The notes: generated by a model from the letters alone, not told the origin. A stretch of 64,000 bases of DNA from Monilinia fructicola (GCA_008692225.1 VICG01000003.1:1543501-1607500); one strand, 5' to 3'; shown: positions 17,086-30,728, numbered from the stretch's first letter. Program-made: numbers and translations.

Positions 17086-17817
17086 ATACTAGCTAGGTAC
17101 TAGGTAGATAGTAGGTAAGTGAGTAGTAAGTGAGTATTGGCAGGTAAATAATAAAAATAATAACAACAGCGATAATTATAATTCTAGGAAAATCGGGAAG
17201 TGCCCAGGTGGTTTATTATTTTATTATCAAAGCGAGCAAGCTTGGGCAAATGGGAAAGGACGGGAATGGATTAGCTAAGGTGACAACCCCCGGGCACTTC
17301 ACCACAATGCTTCGGCGCAACCAATGAACCAATGAGATTCCTCCAATGCATCTTGTATCATGGACGGAGCACTCATTTTTATCCACCCAGTACAAGTAGG
17401 TATTCATTTATTTCTCTTGTTCCAATAATCACCTAGGGAGTACATTATACCACGTCAGGTGATTGGAATAGAAAAGACTGATCAGGGAGAATTACCTAGG
17501 TCCACGGGTAGTACTGTACAGTCCAGTAATGATGATGATAAGTATTGGATTCTTCTGCTGTACCTACCTAGGTAGGTCTATCTGTACTTTATTTATTATT
17601 ATTACAATACTATTTACTCGAGTCACTACTCCGTAGGTGAATGATTTAAACCAACAAGGATTAAATTACTAGGTAGACCAATCACTAGATACGTAGTAGA
17701 TATTCTAATAAGACATTAACAATTGATGTGATTATTACTATTATGTAGGTATGTTAAATAGGTGGATTTAGATGGATTATTATTTATTATACTTAAGCAA
17801 TTTTAATAAATAGAATG

Positions 17818-18036
17818 AAGAGAATTAATAGAATAAAGAGAATATAATAGAATAAAGAGAATATAATAAAATAAATAATATAATAAAATATAATAAAATA
17901 TAATAAAATTATAATAAAATATAATAAAATATAATAAAATATAATAAAATATAAATAAAATTTAAATATAATATAATAAAAATATAATAATAAAATATAA
18001 TAAAATATAATAAAATATAATAAAATATAATAAAAT
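17818..18036. repeat. (AATATAATAA)-type AT repeat
   Basis: About 220 bases almost free of G and C, built from AATAAAATAT-like units. Confidence 0.85.
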
Positions 18037-18160
18037 ACAAATCATTTATACACTAAACGAGCTAGAGATACTATTATCCTATTATGAATACCCAAATAGT
18101 AACAAAACCTAGGTAAGTCTAGAATTTATCAGAGAATAAAGAAGAAAAGAGAACCACCGC

Positions 18161-18180
18161 GAGAGAGAGAGAGAGAGAGA
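18161..18180. repeat. (GA)n microsatellite
   Basis: About ten GA units. Confidence 0.85.
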
Positions 18181-18410
18181 AAATTGCACGAAGAGAAAGA
18201 ATATTAGTGGAGTCTAGTCTCTGGGTCATTCGGGGATGGGTTGAAAAGAGCTACAGTAATAAGGAAGGATGTCGGGTAGTGGTGTAATTGCCTCCCCGTA
18301 ATATACGGAGTATTGGGTTGATAGGACTTGTATTGATACTGTACAGACTGTACTGTGAGTAGTTCTAGTAAATAGGTAGGTAGACAGGTAGACAGGTGAG
18401 GTACAGCTGG

Positions 18411-18513
18411 TACAGTCAGTCAGTCAGTTGGTCAGTTGGTCAGTCAATCAGTTAATCAATCAATCAATCAAATCAGTCAATCAGTCAGTCAGTCAGTCAG
18501 TCAGTCAGTCAAT
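18411..18513. repeat. (CAGT/CAAT)n tetranucleotide repeat
   Basis: About 100 bases of CAGT units with CAAT and GTTGGT variants. Confidence 0.85.
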
Positions 18514-19182
18514 CGTATACAGACAGATACTCGCATAACCTACACCCACCACCACCTGGGACCTACCTGGGCAGTACAATACAGTAGGTGATAGATAGCT
18601 CGGGAGTCGGGGGGTAATTAGAGTTGGAAAAAACTTCATTTCCTCACTAGTGGCGCCATCTCTTGGCTTTTTCTTCTTTACGTCGTTCATTCGTCATTCC
18701 TTCATCCATAGCTAGGAGCTACGGGCCTGGGTAATGACTTCATCGTTCTGATTGGGGAGAACTCTAATTGGAAAAAGAAAAGAGAAGAAGAAGAGGAGAA
18801 GGGGAAAAAAATTGAGAGAAAAATGAGAGGGATGGTCGGGAAATGAGATGTCCCGTGTGAAAGAGCCGAAGGAGAATTAAGAATGGGAGTTGAGTGATGG
18901 ACGGCCCACGGGTCCCTTGGGTAGGTGGTACACTGGTATTAGGTAGGGAGGGAATTACTGTATGTGCTCCGTACGTACGTAGGTATGTACTATGTAGATA
19001 TATAGGTATGTATTAGAAATGGGGAAAAAAAGGACTTCTTCATTACCGATAATCTAATGAAGTTATCTACAAATCATATCAAATGGGAGAAAGTATATGC
19101 GACGGGCGTGCGTAGATGGGAAGTACAGTACTACTATACTAGGTATGTATAGAAAAGTGTATATACACCCGTGGACGTCTCA

Positions 19183-19240
19183 TCTCATCCCATCTCATAT
19201 CTCATCCTATCTCATATCTCATCTCATCTCATCTCGTTTC
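19183..19240. repeat. ATCTCATC repeat
   Basis: Degenerate tandem ATCTCATC/CTCAT units. Confidence 0.8.
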
Positions 19241-19580
19241 GTCTCCTTAGCTCTGTTTAGACGTCATGTACAGCTGGAGACACCGGGCAGTAGGTAGTCC
19301 AGCTTCATTAGATACAGTACGTATTAATTCACTCATGTACCTATTAGTACAGTACATAGTACTCGAGTAGGTAAATAGATATTCCCCGGGCCATCCAGCT
19401 AAGTAACAAAGAAGTTAACCAATCAATTTATTCATTGATGCAACCTTGGAAAGCTTCGAATCCCTTCATGGAGAAGGTAAAATGTGTTTGTATAATGGTG
19501 TACGGAGTATATAAGTAAGGCACAGAGTAACTGTGGTTGGTTATTATTGTTTCTTCTTTCCCGCTTGAGTACACGGAGTA

Positions 19581-19700
19581 TCTCCTCTCTTCCTCTCTTC
19601 TTCCTCTCTTCTTCCTCTCTCTTCTTCCTCTCTTCCTTCCTCTCTTCCTCTCTTCCTCTCTTCCTCTCTTCCTCTCTTCCTCTCTTCTTCTCTCTCTCTC
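19581..19700. repeat. CCTCTCTT pyrimidine repeat
   Basis: About 120 bases of CCTCTCTT units. It gives open frames on both strands (Glu/Arg- or Leu/Ser-rich) that I do not regard as genes. Confidence 0.9.
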
Positions 19701-21165
19701 CTGGATGTGTGGATGTGTGAGATGGATTTGAGGAGCACCTGCATCTGTTGTCAGCTTGACTCGGGCCAATCTCTGTGCGTCGTGCGACGTCGTTTAGTCA
19801 TTTTAGTCCTTTACGTCCTTTACAGTAGTTTTTGACAGCAGAGGAGACTGCACTCAGCAGAGTCAGCACTGTACTTGTACTGTACCTGCAGAAGAGAAAT
19901 CCTTGTTAGAAGATCACCCAGAATCCATCCATATATTCATATTACCCAATCATTTTGAATATACAGACAGTGCTAGTATGCTCATACAGTCACGCTTATT
20001 ATTATTTACTACCGAGTACGCATCTCCCTCCGTACTTGAGTAGTACAGAGTACATACAGTAAAGAAGCTGTCACTTCTCCTTTGAACGTGATTTTGGGTC
20101 CTCTGATTTGATATTGGACTTCAGATTCAGATTTGGATTCCGATCCCAAGTCTATATCCGCCATATACATGTATATTAGAGTAGGTCCCTGATGACAAAC
20201 ACCTACAGTACCTACAAAAACCCGGTAAGAATGTCTAGATGTTGATTGAATAATCAAAGAAGGCCCAAAATGCTTGAAGTCTCGGAATTGGTGGAGGGAG
20301 GTTCAAAGACAATGGGCTCAATATTCGGACCCCCTTCAGTTTGCGTGATGAAGCAAAGTCCTGTCTAGTAACCAATTGTGTTCCGTACAGAGTACTCAGT
20401 ACAGTGACTACAGTCAGATGGCCGTCACCATCCTGTACCCCTCTACCAAGTGCCAGCCCATCTAGGCCGTGGTAGCCCCTATTCTCAAATTTCACGATGC
20501 ACCCACCGTATTACAGTAGCTTCATGAAGATCACAACAAAGGCACTCACTCACTAATCTACACCAGGGTCTAATACATGGCCACTGACCAGCGACTACTT
20601 ACTACCTAGGTACCTTACTGTAAGCAGCTAATAAGCCATTCCTCCCAGACCTCCACAATCAGCAACCTAATCTGAATCAACATTCAAGTCCTCAGATCAC
20701 CCCATCACCTCATCAACACCCAGCAAACATGCGCTGACCTGACCAGCCTCATCAGCCCAGCAACGTTATTTATCGAATGGTTACTCGCGTACCGTACTGG
20801 TACATACGGAGTACAGTACTGTATCTATTTTATCAGGTTGCTTATATAAGTTATATTGGGCAACAACAGTGGAGAGAGATCAAAGCATTGGTCATCATCG
20901 TCTCCAAGCAAACTCAGCTTTTTTCAACCCGGCTGCTTACTTTCACGCTTCCAGCCCTTCGCCCGTGTACGGAGGACTGTTTGGGAGGACCCCTTTTTCA
21001 TCCCATTTAGATCGTCTCAACATGGTGACGCTAAAGCTGTTCGGCTTCAAATTGGTTGCCATTGCTTCCGGCTGCAATCTTTTATAATTTCTACGGTATC
21101 CATACAAACCTTGCTGCTGCGATTCCGCTATAGCCGATCGAGTTTTGGTAAAGGATCACCCAGCT

Positions 21166-21192
21166 ATGATGATGATGATGATGATGATGATG
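21166..21192. repeat. (GAT)n microsatellite
   Basis: About nine GAT units; they produce a poly-Asp run in an otherwise unrecognised frame. Confidence 0.85.
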
Positions 21193-23045
21193 TTGATGTT
21201 CATTGCTATAGACAATGGTCTTTTTTTCAACAAGAGAGATACAGATCCGTTGAACGATATCAACCGTCTCTTCAGTGCGAGCCCGTAATCCTCATCCTCA
21301 TATCAGTTATATCCATCCTTCGCAGTTCCAATTCTTCGTTCAATTTTAGACAATGATCCTGGACTTCGGCAGTGGAAATATTAATTAATGGCAATGGGCT
21401 CAGCACAGGCAATGCACCACATCTCAAGCTCTGTCCAAAACTTTATCTTGATTCGCTAAGGTTAAAGTATAATTTTACAAAAAGCTACACCCAGCTCATC
21501 ATCTTATTCAACTCGAATCTCTTGAAATCTTTCCAACTCTTTTGCACTTTCCGTTGTGCACCTGTTCACCACCTCTCTCCTTTTCAAGAGCATCTGGTGA
21601 CGGATGAAAGGGTCACTTACATACTTTGAATATAACTCTATTCAACGGCGCTTCTGTCACATACGACCATAGACTGAAGAGAATTGGGCATCCCGTCCGC
21701 TCTGCCATACACAAGCTTCAGATCGGTGGGATTAGTAGTTGGGTGGGTGACACCAGCGAATCCCCACTGTTGTATGTATACTTTTGCCATTTTTTGGTCT
21801 GTTTTGATCTTGAAAGTTTGCAGTGGCCGGATATGCAAACCTCTTCCGCACTTGACCGCCGCATACTCATCTTACCTCCTCATGCCATGAGACGTCTGCA
21901 ACTCCGAATAGACGAGGCTCGAGATATCCTTTGTGGTTTCTCATCTACAATATATGCCATGCTATGTATGTATGCTGTCTTACCCAAGATGCGGACTTCC
22001 CAATGACACGAGTGTGCCGTCTATGCGTAACTTTTTCCCATTTTTGCTGGCTGGAAAGGACTCCTCTCGTATTATTCAAAGCCATTGGTAAACCGTCCAT
22101 AAACAATAAGTACCTACATTCCCAGGCATTGTAGCATGGAAGACGAATATCCCACACCTTAAGAGATTACTCCCACTTCCTATTATCTACAATACAATAC
22201 AAGCGGTATTATATGTATATGTATATGTATATGACGAAGACGTATCTGCAACATAAGAGAAAGCACGAAAGAAGCTCGCAAATCTAGACGTAAAGTGCAC
22301 CTTCCAAATCACAGATCTACCCACGCACCTACTCCCACAAACTCCCACACCCTGTCATCAAACCCCGCAAAACCACCCCCTGGACTCCCGAGCCAAGAGA
22401 AAGCACCATCTACCTCTGCGTCATGAACGGTACGTCTCAGCATCATGAAGGAATAGCATGCTTACATCTCTCATCTCATCCTCCGTCGTTTAAGTGCTCG
22501 TCGTTATGGAGTGCGCACATGCATGTGCACGTGGGATGCGATGGATGGGCAACGAGCATCTGTCGGATGTCTCGTGGCTATTCAATCGAGTGTATATCCG
22601 AATAGATCCGTTTTGACGCCCCCCCCCCCCCGCCATCCGTTCCAGCGAGGGGTAGCGCGGACTGGAGAATCACGGTATCCGCCGCTAGAGGCACGTCTTT
22701 GGTCTCTCGAGGGATGATTTCGCCCTCACGTTGGGTTGCCATGGCTGCGTGGCGTGTGTGATGGTTCGTATGTCGGACCCTTGAGAGGATAGAATACAGG
22801 ATGTGGAGGAGAGGGGAAGGGCAAGATAGGAGTACCAAGTGTAGAATATCAACAGCTCATACCCATCCACCCATCCATCACAAGCCAGCAAACCCACAGG
22901 CCAGCTCCATCCTCGCGGGAATCTGAAGGGGTGGGAGATCTAGGGGGTGTTACGAGGTGCGGATGGATTGGGAGGTTTGATCGAGTGAGAGGGATGTTGG
23001 TTGATGTTTGAGGATTTTGATGTTTTGATGTTCTGATGTTCTATG

Positions 23046-23180
23046 TTCTAGCATTTCTAGCATTCTAGCATTCTAGCAATCTAGCATTCTAGCATTCTAG
23101 CAATCTAGCAATCTAGCAATCTAGCAATCTAGCAATCTAGCAATCTAGCAATCTAGCAATCTAGCAATCTAGCATCTATC
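23046..23180. repeat. AGCAATCT octamer minisatellite
   Basis: Tandem AGCAATCT units with AGCATTCT variants at the left end. There are no spacers, so it is not a CRISPR array. Confidence 0.9.
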
Positions 23181-23922
23181 AATCTAACAATCTAACAATC
23201 ATACGCCAATACACTAATACCATCACACCCAACGAACACCCCCCCGGGCTTCACGATCGAAGATGCACTTCTACATCCACCCCACCCCATTTCCTCCCCA
23301 AGACCCAACCCCAAAGACCCATTATGAACATAGCCATGACCATGACCATGACCATGGCCATCAATACTGTATGACCGATGCCGCGATACACGGTATCGGA
23401 AATGGGGTTGGGGCTAGGGCACCGATGGTGGGTGGGGAACTTTATGTGGAAAGGAGGGATGATGGTGGAATGGCGAGAATGGGTTTGGTGATTGGGTTGG
23501 GGGTTGCTGCTGGGTGTATCGATGGATTTTCCTGGTCTTGGGATTGGGTTGCCTGATGGGTTATCTAGGAGAGGAGGGTCCTTTGGATGGCTCGGCTTGT
23601 ATCAATCATGTTTGATATGGAAGTTTCGAGACGGGCATTTTGATGGTAGAACATACATAGCTTAAGAGCGGAGAATGAGACGGTGGGTTACTTTTGGCTA
23701 CTTGGTCTGACGCAAACTCGCAATGTGACTTTGAGCAGGAAAGTAACATCCACTTTGTAACTAGACACTTGAGCATACTTTTGAGAATATCTGCAGTTTT
23801 ACGGGATGCCACCCATCAACAATATAATGCATCCCTCATACTCACGCCCTCGACCCAACGCCCAATAATCACTCACATAGCGTGCCCTCAACCATCCTAC
23901 CCCGCAACCCCAAGCATGCCCC

Positions 23923-24609
23923 CTACTTCTCCACCGCACCCCCCTTCGCACTCCACTCCATCCAACTCCCCTCAAACTCGCCCACCTTCTCCCACCCATT
24001 CGCCCCTCGCAATCTCCGCCGCCGCCCGACTCCTCACCCCCGCCTTGCAATAAAACACACACTCCTCCCCCTTCGCCGGCCGCTCAAACCCAAACCGATC
24101 CTCGAACTCCTCCTCGCTAATACTATACGCATCCGGATGCGTCGTGACAGAAATATTCCGCGCCGCGTCGGAATCCGACCCGTCAGCTGCACCTCAGCGG
24201 GCGTGCGCACATCCACAATATGGGTTCCCGGCCGGGGGGCGGAAGAAAGCTTCCGGATCTAGCACGCGGGGGCGGGGGGTGTGAGCGATGCCATCCACGG
24301 TGGGGGGAGGGGGGGGAAAGGGGAAGGGCCAGGGCCACCAACATACATCTTCGAAGGAGTATTTCTTCGACGGTCCCCTTCCGTCTGCCTGCGAATACGC
24401 TCGAAGCTGTCCAACGCGTCTCGAGCACCTGGCCAGCTCGCCGCCGAAAACGCCGCCCGTCTGAACTCGAGCTTCCAAGCCGCGGCGGCTCTTCGTGGCG
24501 AAGTGCGACCGCGACCGCGACTGCGACTGCGGATAATATCTCACGGACGGTGCGCATGGCGCGAGGGCGTCGCGCGGGCTAACGCGCGGGAGACTCTGGG
24601 TGTAGACAT
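23923..24609 (-). CDS. mitochondrial-type rhodanese protein, split by frameshifts
   Basis: Single-domain rhodanese (sulfurtransferase fold). No single frame covers it, but the pieces line up in order. Exon 1 starts at the ATG at 24607-24609 with an Arg/Ser-rich, presequence-like N-terminus and ends KKYSFED at a GTATGT donor. The intron is 24259-24346. Exon 2 reads THIVDVRTPAEVQLTGRIPT, then in another frame EEEFEDRFGFERP and CVFYCKAGVRSRAAAEIAR, with the catalytic Cys in the CKAGVRS loop. In a third frame it ends WEKVGEFEGSWMEW and then a stop at 23923. Shifts lie near 24545-24560, 24155-24170 and 23985-24012. No in-frame stop codons occur inside the correct segments. Sequence is far richer in G+C than the other genes here. 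It is either damaged by sequencing indels in GC-rich DNA or a young pseudogene. Confidence 0.75.
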
Positions 24610-25500
24610 GGTATGGTATGGTATATCTGGTTGAGCTTGTGAGCGTCGAGGTTCTATCCCAATGCCAAAATTATAAAGAGCGCGGCGAATGGTGCGGCGA
24701 CGAGGCGTGGAGCGTAACAAGTGACAAGATGTTCAAGTGGGAGCTTGCGTGAGGTTTGGGGGGATGGAGAAGCGAGCGGGGTGCTGGTGGGATGAATGGC
24801 GTGAAGGAAATATTACCCCGGATTTAGCTAGGCGTGGCGATCCTGGTTGAATTGATGTCATGCGAGATTTTTCACAAAGTCGATGTCGCTGAAAGGAGAG
24901 TCTTGCTTCCAAGTAACTTACCTACCCGGTAATCTTCCTAGAGGATGTAATAGAAATATCAAAATGAACAAGCCATAAAATTGAGCGCAACTTAAAAGTT
25001 TGCGATAATTTGGAGTTGTTGCCAATCTGAAAACTTTCCTCGAGACCTCAAGTTATGAAGAAACATACATATTAACATAGCTCACCGGGAGTAACAGTTG
25101 CGCCAGGGTCTAAGCTTACCAGGAGCTCACCGGGATATCAATTTCACCGCTGTAGTAGAGCAAAACAAAACTTCCCAGAACAAACTTGGCATAAGTTATA
25201 TAAAAGCCCTGTCTGTCACTGAGATAAGATGTATAGTTTCATTGAGTATCACAGGCACATAGCAAGGTCAAAGACACAATTGATATATCTATGATAGAAT
25301 GGGAAGTTCAAAACATGCATTCAGTTATCAGATAACATGTATTTGTACATGATAATGGGTATCGATCTATCTTGTTTGATTTTTAAATGAACTTGACTCC
25401 TTGAAACCCCCTTTCCTTCTGCTCTTAATTCGGACCAGCCTTCGTCTACCCCTTCATCATACGATTAAAGAAAAGAAAAAATACCTCGTAGAACTCTCCT
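24610..25500. other. intergenic
   Basis: About 890 bases between the rhodanese start and the Yip1-family stop. It should hold the rhodanese promoter. No other feature seen. Confidence 0.5.
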
Positions 25501-26541
25501 CTAGAATAACATTCTACTCGGATTAGTCTCCTTAGGTGGAGCCTCCCCAGAAGGCTTCTTAGCTACCGGACTTCCATGCGCAAAGAATAACACCTTAATA
25601 GCAATTGCCAAACCCGCATGTAGAATAACCACCAAAGATAAGTAATATCTTGCTTGTCTGTTTATCCGTAGCACTGAGGACTGGGTATAAGTTTCTGAGG
25701 AGGAAAGCAACGCTCAGCCCAAATCCAACTCCCACAAACACCCAATTCATGATTGTAAAGGAGGACCAAGAGACCAACGCCACAGGAATCCATACAAGGT
25801 TGGAATAACCATAGAGAGCGGCACATTCGAGAAGATTAGCGGATTCGCTGCCAAAGTATTTGAGGGCTAAGAAAAGAAGAATGGGGATGATGAATGTGTG
25901 TAGCCATAGATCAGACCCGCAGCGCCTATTGAAGAGCTCCAATTAGTATCATGGTAATCAAGTCCATCCACCACTACACTTCAAGCCCATGAATATGTGA
26001 AACAACCAAAGAACATACCACTCAAAAGCCCAAAGTCATATGCAAATCTGCCCTCACCCCTCTCCGCCAGATACAAACTAACCGTTCCCCCCATGAACAA
26101 AATAAAGATGACCGTCGTAGCAATCCAAAACGGGCCGTACAAGTCCGGATTTCCCTCCAACACATCCAGGAAATTCGCACGAGGGTACAAAGCCGCCCAA
26201 CATCGTGCTAAGACGGATGACGTATCGACATCAAAGAACTGAGAGTAAAAATGCAGAGACCAAAGATAACGTTTTGAAGAACTGGGGCCGCCTGCAGTGG
26301 CCGGAGCAGGGAGACCCGGTGAGGTGGGCTTAATGCGAGAAGAGGATGGATTATTTTCGAAGTTGGAGTTGTGGAAGGAGAGATCCTCTTGAAGATCAGT
26401 GTGGCCTAGGTCGCCCTGTGATTTGTTAGTATTGGATGCGGTGTTGGATACGGGAATTGAGGAATGAGTGACAATGAGAAGTGAATTTAAGACACACCTC
26501 TCGTCCACATCAACAACGACATCATATCCAGCGCCTGACAT
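25501..26541 (-). CDS. Yip1-family Golgi/ER membrane protein, with frameshifts
   Basis: Multi-pass Yip1-domain protein, most like the YIPF1/2 (yeast Yip5) group, which acts with Rab GTPases in ER-Golgi traffic. Start ATG at 26541. Exons are about 26498-26541, 26019-26415 and 25501-25925. The cytosolic N-terminus has GDLGHTDLQEDLSFHNS; four or five membrane segments follow (FWIATTVIFILFMGGTVSLY, LVWIPVALVSWSSF, VFVGVGFGLSVAFLL). The family motif DFGLLS/GAAGLIYGY spans the second splice junction. The frame changes near 25894-25903 (a TG repeat) and near 25634-25645, and the first exon junction (26415-26417, a CCC run) is also off by one. Protein similarity continues across each, so indels in the assembly are likely. 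The family is sure; the exact orthologue is not. Confidence 0.75.
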
Positions 26542-27614
26542 TGTTACTTTTACTGCAACTAGATAGATTTGAATATGGTGGAAAGTGTTGCGTGCATGCG
26601 AGATGTTGTAGCTTGGGACAGCTTGCGAATCTAGAGATGGGCGCGCTAGTGATGCAGGTGTTAGAATCCCTGCAAAGCGAGTATTTACTCCGTTGATTAG
26701 GTGGGACGATAGCAAAAAAAAGTTGATATTGATAAAGGCTCACGAGTTACCAATGATTTTATCTGCGGTTTTTTAATCAAATATCCTTTTTCGTCGTTTC
26801 ATTCATGGCTTTTCCAATTATAACAAAAGATGAGAACCAAGCGACCAATCTATGTTCAGTTGACTGGTGAAACTGCTTGTGCAGTCAACGGTTTAAGCCT
26901 CGCGGTGTAACTTTCGAATACATGGATGCTAGAATACTATTAAAAGAAGTACTATCATAGTGCATCTCAAGATTGTTGGATAAGCATAGGTAGACTATGA
27001 AACGTGAATTCCAGAAGCCTGCGTTGCCCTTATTACTATGACTTCCACTTCGTTAATTTATATTCAGATGTCGCCTAGACGAGCACTTCTCTTATATATG
27101 TTAAACCGAGCTTGCCAGAGAGGCATGCATATTCCATCTCTGCCCTCAGTGCACCGTCATCGAGTACCAGCCCATTTCAAGATGGCTATAGCCAAAGAGG
27201 TAATAGTTGACCATACCAGTCATAGAAAACGGCTATCTCTTACCGAAATGCTTAAGGGGCATGATAGTGGGAGAGCTGTGAGATTCGGGTCCTAGTTAGT
27301 GAAAGAGCCCCCAATAATGCTGGGTAGCAAGCAGCCGCCAAAGAGTTGGTTGACTTCCAGGATTGAATTTTGAAGTCGACACCGGTCCAGACATTGAACA
27401 ACATGTGCACTTCAATTTCAATTGCATATCAAGAAGTCTTCATGCAGATATTTGTAATTGGTGTGCTGAATAATCGTTTCATTGCTTCATTTTGCCTCAT
27501 GCTATTGTTCTCAAATACAGAGCCGGCCATGCAAAGAATCCATCGATACATCCGCGCACCAATCCTCCCTTCCACAATCTCCCTGTGAACCCAAACGCCA
27601 TAAGAGCGAAACAT
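26542..27614. other. intergenic
   Basis: About 1.07 kb between the Yip1-family start and the ubiquitin-eL40 stop codon. It should contain the Yip1-family promoter and the 3' UTR of the ubiquitin gene. No gene recognised. Confidence 0.5.
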
Positions 27615-28386
<772 letters not shown>

Positions 28387-28788
28387 GGTTGCTGAGGTTC
28401 TTCGTTGTCGTTGTTGTCGTGAATCTACAAAGTTCAATCCCAACTTCGAATATTACAGAATGTGTGGATTTTAGAAGCGAGCAACCCTAGCGCGTACAAT
28501 CACATGACGTTCAAAATCACCGATCCTCGAATTTTAGGCTATTATTAACCATCCATCAAGGTAGGATGGTAGGTATCAGCGAATCATCAAGATCAATACA
28601 AGTACATAAAATAATAAATGTTGAAATTAATTATGTATCATATTTTAGTTTTTTTCTTTGGGTATCTGTAATAACTGCTAAACGCCGATAGACCTTTCTC
28701 TAAAATAAAATCCTACCCCTTTTCGATATATCCGTACAAGAATCATTACTTCAAAAATTGCAGATATGTGAAAGGAATTTCCCATGAC
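28387..28788. other. 5' UTR/promoter of ubiquitin-eL40
   Basis: About 400 bases between the RRN7 stop and the first coding base of the ubiquitin gene. The 5' UTR exon ends in CCTCAGCAACCA just before a GTAAGT donor. The rest must contain the promoter; no clear element seen. Confidence 0.5.
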
Positions 28789-30728
28789 TTACTCCTTTAT
28801 ATGAGAGTCCTCGTCTCTTTCATCATACTTGTCGTCGACCTCGTCTTCTTTATGTATCCCTTCCTCGGACTGCTTATGCCCTGCTCCACCCTCTTCCTGC
28901 TCTAATAAACCTTTCCTACGCTCATCCAGCATCCATTTTTCCAGTTGAATCTCGGTAGTGAAAACGCCATAGACTAATTTCTGAAGAGATGTCCCGATGT
29001 TTCTCGCTATACTGTGTTTAGTTGAATATGCAAGGACTCTGATGACAAAAACTTACCAGCAATCTCATAAAAAGCCTTAGCACTTTCAGGTAACTCCGCA
29101 ATCGTCCGGTATCTCCTATACAATTCGCCCGGGCGAACAATATCTTCAGGTTCGTTAACGTCCATATGAGCTACCGGTTTCTGAAGAGTTAATGTCTTAT
29201 GAACTTCTTTAGCCCGGTTGATGGGGTCCGGCTCAACGATTCCTATTGTCGCCTCGGATGTGATATCCGTAATGGGAAAAGCTCCAATATCTGTTCAGGA
29301 ACTGTTCACAGTCTTAGCAAGAAGAAGATGCATGGAATTAACATGCTCACCTTTGTGATCTCTGTCATCGATCCAAGTTTTATGATACCAATTCATCCAG
29401 TCGTCCATCTGTGCTCCCGTCATTTTAAACACATCTGTATCTGCAATTTTGATCTCATCTCCACGCTTCAACCCTTCACTAGGTTCTTCAGTCATGATGG
29501 TTTTCCATTTCGCCCAGTTAATTCTCGCAGCTGTGGGGTCTGAATTGCTTTCCGGATGACGGATAATGTCATCAAATGGCTGGCTAAGCTTCGTGGCGAT
29601 AATTATCAAACTGATGAGTTGATACTCCGGATATCCTGCTGTTCCATGTAGACGCTTGTTATGGACTGGGTATGAAAAGTCGTATTCGAGAAGTCCGGCC
29701 AGATGGTTCACAGCAGTGTAAATGTCGACTAAGAAAAGTTAGGCGCTGATAAAATTTGCAGCAGAGAACATACCAGGAAGACCTAGATCTCTAATATGCT
29801 TGTACAAAAGCAGCTTATGGTTGACTGGAGGAAAAACCATTTCGAAATTGAATCTGTAGAAAGAAGTCATATCAAGTACTGTCTGGTGAAGTCGATGCCC
29901 ATTCAATACGCCGTGAATTTCGAGTGCCCTGAAATAATGACCTGGTAGCCTCGTTCTCATGTCTTTGGGTATCTCCTTAATCTACAAAAACAGCGTTTAG
30001 TCCAAAATATATCGCGAAGTAGGGAGTTCACTTACGGCTCGTGTATAAATGATTTCATCTCTGGTCGCCCACTTGTATATCTCTCCCAAACTTGTAGGCA
30101 ACCTCAAAAGCAATATTCCGAGGTAACAGAACCCCAAAGTCTCAATTAACTTTGGAAGATTTTTTTTGGCCCTAGATGCCTTCCTCCTGCTCAAAATCGT
30201 CGAAGCCGTACTTCTATACCCTGTCCCATCCGTATCTGTATCATCTCCTTCCGTCATCGATCCAAACTCCGTCCCATACTCACTTCTCTCTTCTCCCGAG
30301 CCCTGCAAAACTCGTAACCTCAATTCCCACAAGTCCCTCACGACAGTCTCTAACTCTTTGGGAAATCCTTTCACTGTTACTAGCCAGTGAGTTTGTTTCC
30401 AGAGGATTAGTTTGGTAACATTGTAAGTAGAGTTGAGTGGCATCACGACCACCGAAAACCTTTTCTACTTGTTCTTTTTCTTCTCGCCTTTTTCGTGACT
30501 TTTTCCCTTGCTGATTCCAGTCATCTTCATCTTGTTGGGTTTGTGTAAAGCCCTAAGATGTGTTATTTTCATGACCTCTTTACACCAGTGACGTTTACAA
30601 ACCGCTTGCTCATGACCTCGCTGACAAAACTTTTTCCCATCTTCAATATAAAATTTTCGAGCGCGGCATCCTTCTTCACTACATGTCTCTCCTCTTCGAA
30701 ATTTATGGTAATCAATTGCGGATGACAT
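28789..30728 (-). CDS. RRN7: RNA polymerase I initiation factor Rrn7 (one apparent frameshift)
   Basis: TFIIB-like subunit of the core factor that loads RNA polymerase I on the rDNA promoter in the nucleolus. The N-terminal zinc ribbon is clear: CSEEGCRARKFYIEDG, then FCQRGHEQ. Six exons: 30603-30728, 30036-30552, 29774-29981, 29351-29728, 29057-29290 and 28789-29006. All are GT-AG and the phases fit, except that exon 2 has one base too many. The extra base is in the TTT run at 30411-30413 (AAA on the coding strand), between QLYLQCYQ and LILWKQTHWLVTVKGFP. Without it the protein has 559 residues, normal for the family. The C-terminus is acidic. The last exon uses acceptor TATAG, because the nearer CACAG would give an immediate stop. 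Confidence 0.9.

Larger units (their letters stand above)
16617..23922. other. gene-empty, microsatellite-rich region
   Basis: About 7.3 kb between the ERG5 start and the rhodanese gene with no recognisable gene. It is dominated by simple repeats, copies of TACGGAGTA (17627, 18304, 19501, 20805) and ACCTAGGT palindromes (17494, 17566, 18107, 20604). The first few hundred bases should include the ERG5 promoter. A small frame at 23263-23556 (+) encodes a His-Asp repeat and a hydrophobic tail but is not recognised. Confidence 0.5.

Noticed and set aside
19428..19769. Arg/Glu-rich open frames on the minus strand
   Set aside because: Created by the CCTCTCTT repeat.
20856..21356. 166-codon frame with poly-Asp
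   Set aside because: Poly-Asp is a (GAT)n microsatellite; no domain, no plausible exons.
23046..23180. Regular repeats that could suggest a CRISPR array
   Set aside because: Eight-base units without spacers in a fungal genome; a simple minisatellite.
23263..23556. Small protein with His-Asp repeat and hydrophobic C-terminus
   Set aside because: The His-Asp part is a CATGAC microsatellite and nothing else is recognisable; kept only as a note.
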